Source: CAYVTZ01 sp964454685
GTDB lineage: Bacteria > Bacillota > Clostridia > Christensenellales > Christensenellaceae
DNA length: 11,683 nt
Direction: 5' to 3'
Assembly: GCA_964454685.1 (NCBI GenBank)
Contig: CAYVTZ010000066.1
Coordinates: 1 to 11,683, forward strand
Shown here: one piece after another, positions 7,129 to 11,683 of the stretch
Layout: each line of letters opens with the position of its first letter
Position numbering within the stretch: position 1 is the stretch's first letter
Translations under genes and position numbers: made by a program
Notes under the pieces: generated by a model
The model's database searches: none
Told to the model about the DNA's origin: nothing
Seen by the model: only the letters and a program-made list of their open reading frames with translations

Positions 7129-8151
7129 CTATTTTTGCAAAGAAAGATCGACGACCTTCTGGCAGAGTTCGCCGTAGGAGATGCCTGCTGCCGCTGCTTC
7201 CTGCGGGAGCAGACTGGTGGGGGTCATGCCGGGGAGCGTATTTGCTTCCAGGCAATAGGGGGTGTTGGTTGCATCGAGTATGAAATCGACGCGCGCGTAG
7301 ATTTGCAGACCCAAAAGATCGTAAACCTGCTTGGCATAGCGCGCGAGCGCAGCCGCCTGCTGCGGTGTGAGATCGGCGGGACAGACTTCCTCGGTCCAAC
7401 CCGCTTGATATTTGTGTGCGTAGTCATAAAAACCGCCGTCGCGCGGGATGATTTCGATGGCGGGGAGCACGGTATCGCCCAGAATACCCACGGAAAATTC
7501 ACGCCCCGTGACAAATTCTTCCACGAGCACTTCGTTTTCGTAGGCGAACGCCTGACGTGCCGCTTCCGCTGTTTCCTCTAAGGAATTGCAGCGATAGACG
7601 CCGATGCTGGAGCCGCCGCTGCATGGCTTGACCACGCAGGGAAAGCGGAAATCGCGGATACGCTTGAGATCATCCATGCCGGTGAGCTTTGCGCCCTTTG
7701 GCGTGGGGATGTTTTCGCGTATCAAAATCTCTTTGGTGAGCCATTTGTGCATAGCAAGCGCGCTGCCCAGATAGCCGGAGCCGGTGTAGGGGATTTCCAG
7801 CAAATCCAACATTGCTTGCATCTTACCGTTTTCGCCGTCCTCGCCATGCAAGCCCATATAGACAAGGTCTGCCGCGCGGCAGATTTCAATGACATTGGGA
7901 CCGATGCTACCCATGCCGCCTGTGCGGGAGGCACGGATGGCTTCCAGATCCGGCTCGATCTGCGAAACCTGATAGGTTTGTATTTCAGATGTAAAAAGGG
8001 TTTCGATATTGGGGTGTTCTACGCCCAAAAAGGAATCCAATAAGAATACATTGTGGCCGAGCGCGCGCAGCGCCTGACCGATTTTGGAGCCGGAACTGAG
8101 AGAGACTTCGCGCTCTGTGCTGATTCCGCCAGCCAATACGACAATATTCAT
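7129..8151 (-). CDS. ddl: D-alanine--D-alanine ligase
   Basis: A 340-residue ATP-grasp enzyme that joins two D-alanines, supplying the dipeptide used by MurF. The N-terminal GGISTEREVSLSSG (8-21), LHGEDGENGKMQ (101-112), PYTGSG (121-126), the ATP-grasp loop KPCSGGSSIGV (175-185), ARVDF (286-290) and the end motif EANTLPGMTPTSLLPQEA (302-319) are all present. In the omega loop the Lys247-Tyr248 pair (YDYAHKYQAG) matches the Lys-Tyr of D-Ala-D-Ala ligases, not the Lys-His seen in VanA-type D-Ala-D-lactate ligases, so ordinary vancomycin-sensitive precursors are expected (inference). The start has a GGAGGA ribosome site 5-6 nt upstream and a promoter 60 nt upstream. It is the first gene of the ddl-murF-DUF2461 operon. 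Confidence 0.97.
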   Translation of the reverse strand: MNIVVLAGGISTEREVSLSSGSKIGQALRALGHNVFLLDSFLGVEHPNIETLFTSEIQTYQVSQIEPDLEAIRASRTGGMGSIGPNVIEICRAADLVYMGLHGEDGENGKMQAMLDLLEIPYTGSGYLGSALAMHKWLTKEILIRENIPTPKGAKLTGMDDLKRIRDFRFPCVVKPCSGGSSIGVYRCNSLEETAEAARQAFAYENEVLVEEFVTGREFSVGILGDTVLPAIEIIPRDGGFYDYAHKYQAGWTEEVCPADLTPQQAAALARYAKQVYDLLGLQIYARVDFILDATNTPYCLEANTLPGMTPTSLLPQEAAAAGISYGELCQKVVDLSLQK

Positions 8152-8186
8152 GGTTGTCCTCCATCATTTTTGGTGGTATGTTTTGC

Positions 8187-8200
8187 GGGGGCTGACCCCC
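8187..8200 (-). promoter_or_regulatory. G5/C5 hairpin at the 5' end of the ddl mRNA
   Basis: Five G and five C around a 4-nt loop (GGGGG TCAG CCCCC on the minus strand) begin only a few bases after the predicted transcription start near 8204. A small very stable hairpin at the extreme 5' end could protect the ddl-murF message from decay; it is also compatible with protein or RNA binding. No U tract follows, so it is not a terminator. Confidence 0.45.
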
Positions 8201-8210
8201 TAACCTCACC

Positions 8211-8239
8211 ATTCTACCATAGATTTTGAAATTTTACAA
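8211..8239 (-). promoter_or_regulatory. Promoter of the ddl-murF-DUF2461 operon
   Basis: On the minus strand TTGTAA (8239-8234, four of six) is followed after exactly 17 bp by TAGAAT (8216-8211, five of six), with an A/T-rich region upstream. The predicted start near 8204 gives a 50-nt leader to the ddl ATG. Confidence 0.65.
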
Positions 8240-8280
8240 AAGTATTACGAAATGAAGGAAAAAATTTTTGAGGACGGCAA

Positions 8281-8314
8281 AAGGCTTCCTTCAGCATGGT
8301 GCTAGGGAAGCCTT
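8281..8314 (-). terminator. Hairpin terminator downstream of the redox operon
   Basis: Arms AAGGCTTCC (8281-8289) and GGAAGCCTT (8306-8314) form 9 bp. The inside continues with two more pairs and an AGCA/TGCT stem (8293-8296 with 8300-8303), with a single bulged base. On the minus strand the stem ends in CCTTTTG, a short U run, about 125 nt after the thioredoxin stop codon and just before the ddl promoter. It is probably the operon terminator, although the U tract is only four long. Confidence 0.55.
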
Positions 8315-8438
8315 CCTTCAGTAAGTGGAGCGCATCTGCATGGCGAACCGGATCGGTGCGCATCCTGAAATACGGGAGCATTTGTCCATTTGAGATTTGT
8401 TGACGCTGCTTGAATCTCAAACGGAAATCGCGCGGTGG

Positions 8439-9059
8439 CTAGGATGCTTGTTCTGCCAGCAAAGCATCGACGATGGGGGCGTAGAACACATACATATCCG
8501 GCATGGAACCAAGCTGAATTTTGCGTATGACGCCATCGGGGTCGATGATATAGGTTGTGGGCAGCGATATGGCAGGGTAGGGAAACTGGAAATCTTCGTC
8601 CAGACCGATGGTGAACGTCAAGCCGCTTTGATCCACAAAATCTTGCACGGTCTCTGCGTCTTCCCCGGCATTGATGGCAACGACTTGGATATCCTCACCA
8701 TATTGATCTTGCAGCTTTTGCAGGTCCGGCATTTCTCCGACACAGGGCGGACACCATGTTGCCCACACATTGAGCAATATGACTTTGCCTGCGTAATCGG
8801 ATAAAGACGCGCTTTCACCGGAAAGCAACTGGAACGTAAAATCCGGCGCGAGGTTCCCGACTTCGTAGCCTTCTTCCGCATTTTTACCGAGGTCGTACAA
8901 ATCAGGTGACGTTTTATCAGTCTCTGCGAACCCGGGTGCGTTGGCGACATCAATGGGGTCTCCTTCTATGGAAATTTCCAAGCTAGGCAGCGCACAACCA
9001 AACAACAGCAGGCCGCACAGCGCTAGGATGACGAAAGTGATGATTCCTTTTTGGTACAT
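8439..9059 (-). CDS. TlpA/ResA-like thioredoxin lipoprotein
   Basis: A 206-residue membrane-anchored thiol-disulfide oxidoreductase acting outside the cytoplasmic membrane. Residues 1-21 form a signal peptide ending in the lipobox Leu-Phe-Gly-Cys22. A linker (23-65) leads into an AhpC/TSA-thioredoxin fold: GNLAPDFTFQLLSGE (68-82), the active site WCPPC at 102-106 in NVWATWCPPC, and the cis-proline at SLPTT (Pro167). WCPPC is normal for the TlpA class. The ATG at 9059 has AGGAG 9 nt upstream; a longer frame to 9191 would lack the signal sequence at its end. It overlaps the polyferredoxin gene by 37 nt. The likely role is to reduce disulfides on exported proteins or haem-protein cysteines, with electrons from its operon partners (inference from context). 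Confidence 0.94.
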   Translation of the reverse strand: MYQKGIITFVILALCGLLLFGCALPSLEISIEGDPIDVANAPGFAETDKTSPDLYDLGKNAEEGYEVGNLAPDFTFQLLSGESASLSDYAGKVILLNVWATWCPPCVGEMPDLQKLQDQYGEDIQVVAINAGEDAETVQDFVDQSGLTFTIGLDEDFQFPYPAISLPTTYIIDPDGVIRKIQLGSMPDMYVFYAPIVDALLAEQAS

Positions 9060-9874
9060 TCTTTTTTTCTCCTCACATTTAGATGGATTGCGTTTTGCGG
9101 GCATTTTGCAATACATTCGCCACACTGGATACACTCGCGGTCGCCCACAGCTTGCACATCCATCTGGCAGGTGCGCGTGCATGCGTTGCACCCGTTACAG
9201 AGGGACTGATCCACCACAATACGCAAAATTGTCACTTTGCGAAACAGTGAGTAAATTGCTCCTAACGGGCATATAAACCGACAAAACGCGCGGTATAAAA
9301 ATAATACCGACACAGTAATAATAACCAAAATTGTCATTTTAAAAACAAACAGATCGCCGGTTATGTCGCGAAGGGACGGATTGGCGGCGACGAGCGGGAT
9401 ACCTGCTTCGAGCGTGCCGGCTGGGCAGATAAACTTACAAAATGCCGGTGACAGCGTGACGAGGGGCAACAGCACGACGAACACGATCAGGATGACATAT
9501 TTTAAAATCGTAAGCCTGCGTGTGAGCTTGCTTTTGCGGATTTTGGGGGTTGGAATCTTATGCAACAGCTCCTGCAACAACCCGAAGGGACACAAAAAGC
9601 CGCAGATCAACCGCCCAAACAACACGCCAAACAACAACAGCGTACCAAGCACATACAGAGGTAGCTTATTGGGGATGGCACTGATGGCATTTTGCAGGCT
9701 GCCGATGGGGCAGGCGGCAATGGCACCCGGACAGGAATAACAGTTGAGCCCGGGCACACAGACGCCTTTAGACGCGCCTTGAAAGATGGTGCCGTTTGCA
9801 AAACCGGTGAGGTTGGCATTGTAGATCAGTGCGCTTAACAGTTGAATCCATTTTCGTGTAATTTGTAATTTCAT
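9023..9874 (-). CDS. NapH-type polytopic polyferredoxin (4Fe-4S membrane protein)
   Basis: A 283-residue membrane protein carrying iron-sulfur clusters, expected to move electrons in or across the membrane. The N-terminal part has a Cys-rich loop (Cys39, Cys45, Cys48, Cys55; VPGLNCYSCPG...CPIG). Helices near 71-90, 122-145 and 178-195 are each followed by a CxxxCP motif (91/95, 146/150, 198/202), as in NapH and related proteins. The C-terminal cytoplasmic part holds two classical ferredoxin motifs, CxxCxxCxxxC at 226-236 and CxxCxxCxxxCP at 248-259, for two 4Fe-4S clusters, then a basic tail. I chose the ATG at 9874, one base after the miniprotein stop; GGGGATT serves as a ribosome site. The gene overlaps the thioredoxin gene by 37 nt. 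No quinol or FMN site can be assigned. Partnership with the thioredoxin is inferred from the operon. Confidence 0.94.
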   Translation of the reverse strand: MKLQITRKWIQLLSALIYNANLTGFANGTIFQGASKGVCVPGLNCYSCPGAIAACPIGSLQNAISAIPNKLPLYVLGTLLLFGVLFGRLICGFLCPFGLLQELLHKIPTPKIRKSKLTRRLTILKYVILIVFVVLLPLVTLSPAFCKFICPAGTLEAGIPLVAANPSLRDITGDLFVFKMTILVIITVSVLFLYRAFCRFICPLGAIYSLFRKVTILRIVVDQSLCNGCNACTRTCQMDVQAVGDRECIQCGECIAKCPQNAIHLNVRRKKECTKKESSLSSS

Positions 9875-9875
9875 A

Positions 9876-10007
9876 TCAACCAATCCCCACACATTCCAAG
9901 CAGATGCGGATGGCCTTACCAAAGGTGTCCGCATATCCGCCGAGTATCAGCCCGAGAACGAGTGCTGCTCCACCGCAGCAAAGTAAAATAATCTGTGACT
10001 TTTTCAT
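9876..10007 (-). CDS. CD1871A-like CXXC membrane miniprotein
   Basis: A 43-residue protein, easily missed because of its size. It starts MKKSQ, has a hydrophobic segment over about residues 6-24 (with adjacent cysteines Cys10-Cys11 and several glycines), and ends in KAIRICLECVGIG, with a CLEC motif (Cys36, Cys39). This layout, one membrane helix followed by a C-terminal ICLEC-GIG, matches a small family known to me as CD1871A, CXXC-motif proteins of clostridia; the match is from memory. The gene has a GAGGT ribosome site 5 nt before its ATG, and its TGA lies one base before the polyferredoxin ATG, so the two are translationally linked. It is probably a redox-active or cluster-associated small subunit working with the polyferredoxin and the thioredoxin, but no function is proven. 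Confidence 0.87.
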   Translation of the reverse strand: MKKSQIILLCCGGAALVLGLILGGYADTFGKAIRICLECVGIG

Positions 10008-10064
10008 GTTGTACCTCATGCACGGTTGGATTTTGATTGCGACGCTTGTGCGTGTGTTGAGCGC

Positions 10065-10082
10065 TGCAAATGCAGATTTGCA
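10065..10082. promoter_or_regulatory. 18-bp palindrome over the start of the redox operon transcript
   Basis: Perfect 7-bp arms TGCAAAT (10065-10071) and ATTTGCA (10076-10082) around GCAG. The site lies 3 bp downstream of the -10 box (10086-10091) and covers the predicted start of transcription, the usual position for a repressor operator. A 5' mRNA hairpin is the alternative. Confidence 0.5.
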
Positions 10083-10085
10083 TGT

Positions 10086-10113
10086 AGTATAACACGTTTT
10101 TTGGAAAAGTCAT
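10086..10113 (-). promoter_or_regulatory. Promoter of the CXXC-polyferredoxin-thioredoxin operon
   Basis: On the minus strand ATGACT (10113-10108, four of six), a 16-bp spacer and TATACT (10091-10086, five of six). The box lies in TGTTATACTA, the same ten bases found at the second minus-strand promoter near 10331. The leader to the miniprotein ATG is about 72 nt. Confidence 0.55.
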
Positions 10114-10168
10114 TCAAAAATTCAAAATTTGCAACAGATGGAAAGATGAAAAATTGTACGCAAAATGC

Positions 10169-10214
10169 AAAAAAGGCTGCGCGGCACGGTGAGAGATATG
10201 CCGAAAGCAGCCTT
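10169..10214 (-). terminator. Terminator hairpin of the candidate RNA
   Basis: Outer stem AAGGCTGC / GCAGCCTT (10173-10180 with 10207-10214), inner 5-bp stem CGGCA / TGCCG, then U6 on the minus strand. The plus-strand side is followed by CTTTGC, so the minus strand is the terminating direction. It lies about 55 bp upstream of the redox operon promoter and insulates it from transcription from 10331. Confidence 0.65.
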
Positions 10215-10319
10215 CTTTGCTATTGTATGGAGTAGCCCCACCGGATGGGTGAGGACCCATCGGCGGGAAAGATGTTTGTATGTGATACATAGGCAAGGAA
10301 AATCCAAGCCCCATCTTTT
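10169..10319 (-). ncRNA. Candidate structured RNA: small RNA or attenuated leader
   Basis: After the -10 box at 10331-10326 the minus-strand transcript would fold almost without gaps. P1 pairs 10312-10318 with 10268-10274 (AAAGATG/CATCTTT). Inside it, forming a three-way junction, are P2 (10304-10310 with 10292-10298, a symmetric 2x2 UU loop) and P3 (10287-10291 with 10279-10283). P4 spans 10236-10268: a perfect 7-bp hairpin with CCUC loop extended by seven more pairs past one bulge. It overlaps P1 by one base. A final two-tier hairpin (10173-10180 with 10207-10214; inner 10182-10186 with 10199-10203) ends in six U at 10174-10169. No protein frame here is convincing, and I do not recognise the RNA class. 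It could be an independent RNA or a terminator-controlled leader of the redox operon. Confidence 0.5.
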
Positions 10320-10325
10320 CGATTT

Positions 10326-10355
10326 AGTATAACAGTGAAGTTGCGTCGGGGGTAA
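10326..10355 (-). promoter_or_regulatory. Promoter of the candidate structured RNA
   Basis: On the minus strand a -10 box TATACT (10331-10326, five of six) in the context TGTTATACTA; the best -35 is TTACCC (10355-10350, three of six) at 18 bp. The weak -35 suggests an activator or a TG-less extended context. The predicted start is near 10319. Confidence 0.45.
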
Positions 10356-10370
10356 TGTTTTTTGATTACT

Positions 10371-10398
10371 CAGGTATATTAAAAAACATATATGCCTG
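10371..10398. repeat. 9-bp inverted repeat in the LysR upstream region
   Basis: CAGGTATAT (10371-10379) and ATATGCCTG (10390-10398) pair over 9 bp, one a GT wobble in RNA, around a 10-nt A-rich loop. It lies upstream of both the candidate RNA promoter (10326-10355) and the LysR promoter (10548-10576). It could be a regulator binding site; the rest of 10356-10547 is AT-rich with no gene I can support. Confidence 0.35.
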
Positions 10399-10547
10399 CA
10401 TTCGGGTTGGGTTTTTTGGGATATAGCTTGCAGTAAAAGCGCATTGTAATGAGCCATAGCAGCATGAAAACAGCAGGAAACGATGTGATTTTTTGGAAAA
10501 AATTACATAAAAATTTGGGGAACAGGGCAATATATGACAGAACATGA

Positions 10548-10576
10548 TTGCGCTTTGACGCTGTGTGCGTTAGAAT
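10548..10576 (+). promoter_or_regulatory. Promoter of the LysR-type regulator gene
   Basis: TTGCGC (10548-10553, four of six), a 17-bp spacer and TAGAAT (10571-10576, five of six). Predicted start near 10583, a leader of about 40 nt, then GGTGGAGA before the ATG at 10625. Confidence 0.6.
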
Positions 10577-10624
10577 GCAAAGTAGGACAGAGCGTTATTA
10601 CGAATCATTCAAGGTGGAGAGACA

Positions 10625-11542
10625 ATGAACTTATTACATTTAAAGTACGCACTTGAAGTTGCAAAAACCGGATCGATCTCACAAGCGGCAGAGAACCTTT
10701 TTATGGGGCAGCCGAACTTGAGCCGCATCATACGTGAAATGGAAGAGAGCCTTGGCATTGCGCTGTTTGAGCGTACCCCCAAGGGTGTGGTGCCGACACG
10801 CTTGAGCGAGAGCTTTTTTGCCTATGCCAAAAGCATTGTAGATCAAGTGGAGGAGCTGGAAAGCATCTATCGGACGCCGCAGGAGGAAACACAGATACTG
10901 CGACTGACCATGCCCTGTGCGGCATATTTGGCTATGTCAGCGGCCAGCACGGCTGCACAGATGGATGTGACACGCGAAATTCTGGTTCGGATTGAGGAGG
11001 CAACCAATCAACAGGTGATTCAAAACACGTATATGAGCGGGCACCAGCTCGGAATTTTACGGATTTTGAAGTCCTCCAGACAATATTATGAAGCGCAGCT
11101 TTCCGAGCGCGACCTATGCTTTCAAGCACTGTGCACTTTCAAGCCGCTGTTGTTGATGTCTGCCAATCATCCGCTGGCGACCCAGCGTCATATTATGCTA
11201 GCCGATCTAACGGAATGTGTGGAAGTCCTGTTTGGAGATGAGGACAGCGCGGTGGAGTCTGTATTGCGTGAGGAGCGCACGCGGCGTATCTATGTTTCCG
11301 GACGCGGTGCGCACGTGGATTTTTTAAGCCGTGTGCCGAAAGCGTTTATGTGGGTCTCGCCCGCGCCATCTGAAGTTTTACAGCGTTATGGATTTGTACA
11401 ACGGGTTTGCGGAGATGTTGCGGAAGAATACTGCGATCTTGTGATCTATAAGCGGGGGCATCTGTTTAGTGAGGTGGAACGCCTGTTTTTGAAAGAGTTG
11501 GACAAGATGAGAGATAACGTTTTGAATATGCGTGTGGTGTAA
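10625..11542 (+). CDS. LysR-family transcriptional regulator
   Basis: A 305-residue DNA-binding regulator. Residues 1-60 form the winged helix-turn-helix of the LysR family (LKYALEVAKTGSISQAAENL at 6-25, NLSRIIREMEESLGIALFER at 31-50, then TPKGVVPT). A linker helix follows (about 62-83) and a periplasmic-binding-like effector domain (about 90-290), more divergent than usual: no ligand can be predicted. Length is typical. The start has GGTGGAGA upstream and a promoter 49 bp before it. The gene is divergent from the candidate RNA and the redox operon, the arrangement in which LysR proteins often control the neighbouring unit; that link is inferred from position. No terminator is visible in 11543-11629. 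Confidence 0.95.
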   Translation: MNLLHLKYALEVAKTGSISQAAENLFMGQPNLSRIIREMEESLGIALFERTPKGVVPTRLSESFFAYAKSIVDQVEELESIYRTPQEETQILRLTMPCAAYLAMSAASTAAQMDVTREILVRIEEATNQQVIQNTYMSGHQLGILRILKSSRQYYEAQLSERDLCFQALCTFKPLLLMSANHPLATQRHIMLADLTECVEVLFGDEDSAVESVLREERTRRIYVSGRGAHVDFLSRVPKAFMWVSPAPSEVLQRYGFVQRVCGDVAEEYCDLVIYKRGHLFSEVERLFLKELDKMRDNVLNMRVV

Positions 11543-11629
11543 CGAAGATGGAAGGCAAGGCGGACGGCGCATGTGCTTACGATCGATGAAAATGTTGAAT
11601 AAGGGGGGCTTTGTGCTTGTGATCGACTT

Positions 11630-11683
11630 GTGAACAGCTATCCGACAAAGAGACAAGAAAAAAGGGCTCTATCGCAGAAAAAC
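11630..11683. repeat. Right copy of 54-bp terminal inverted repeat
   Basis: Exact reverse complement of 2-55, starting at gtgaacagc and running to the last base of the window. It has no ribosome site close to its GTG on this side, unlike the left copy, because sequence before the GTG differs. The 87 bp between the LysR stop and this repeat contain nothing I can name. Confidence 0.9.

Noticed and set aside
7118..7399. Longer N-terminus for MurF starting at 7399.
   Set aside because: The extension lies inside ddl, lacks family similarity, and the ATG at 7117 has a good ribosome site.
9060..9191. Longer N-terminus for the thioredoxin starting at 9191.
   Set aside because: It would place the signal peptide and lipobox 45 residues inside the protein; AGGAG precedes the ATG at 9059.
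10169..10319. Identification of the structured RNA as 6S RNA, T-box leader, SRP RNA or hammerhead ribozyme.
   Set aside because: The rod-like alternative fold recalls 6S but the upper arm is too short; no T-box AGGGTGG core, no CUGAUGA/GAAA ribozyme core and no SRP tetraloop motif is present.
10122..10457. Open frames of 66 and 111 codons on the minus strand across the candidate RNA region.
   Set aside because: No ribosome site or recognisable protein features; they run through the stem-loops and the terminator.
1..11683. Search by eye for CRISPR arrays, tRNA and rRNA genes.
   Set aside because: No regularly spaced direct repeats, no cloverleaf with conserved TTCGA-type arms and no rRNA-like sequence were seen.

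Overview
The window looks like chromosomal DNA of a clostridial Firmicute (Bacillota). Composition is near 50 % GC, ribosome binding sites are of the AGGAG type, several promoters resemble sigma-A sites with 16-18 bp spacers, and there are two gram-positive-style lipoproteins. A 43-residue protein ending in a CLEC motif resembles a family I know from clostridia (CD1871A type). I see twelve protein genes, one probable structured RNA, and no transposase, phage gene, tRNA, rRNA or CRISPR array. The species cannot be named from the sequence.

Left part (1-3000, all minus strand): a lipoprotein with a C-terminal peptidoglycan-binding domain; an eight-helix membrane protein of unknown function behind a near-consensus promoter; and a two-gene unit of a LemA-like membrane-anchored protein and a short-chain dehydrogenase, whose reading frames overlap by 8 nt.

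Middle (3000-8240): a plus-strand gene for a membrane diguanylate cyclase (Cache sensor, HAMP, GGDEF) preceded by a leader of about 195 nt with two hairpins and followed by a clear terminator. Facing it is a minus-strand operon ddl - murF - DUF2461. Ddl makes D-Ala-D-Ala and MurF attaches it to the UDP-MurNAc-tripeptide, so the operon supplies two consecutive steps of peptidoglycan precursor synthesis. A good promoter lies just upstream of ddl.

Right part (8280-11683): a tight minus-strand redox operon encodes the 43-residue CXXC membrane miniprotein, a polytopic polyferredoxin of the NapH type, and a TlpA/ResA-like thioredoxin lipoprotein with a WCPPC active site. Together they look like a route for moving electrons or thiol reducing power across the membrane to an outside-facing thioredoxin. 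Upstream of it, on the same strand, is a promoter followed by about 150 nt that fold almost completely into consecutive helices and end in a hairpin with a U tract; this is a candidate small RNA or attenuated leader. A LysR-type regulator is transcribed divergently.

The first and last 54 bases are exact reverse complements of each other. Either two copies of a longer repeat or mobile element flank the segment, or the segment can invert, or this is an assembly-graph end effect.
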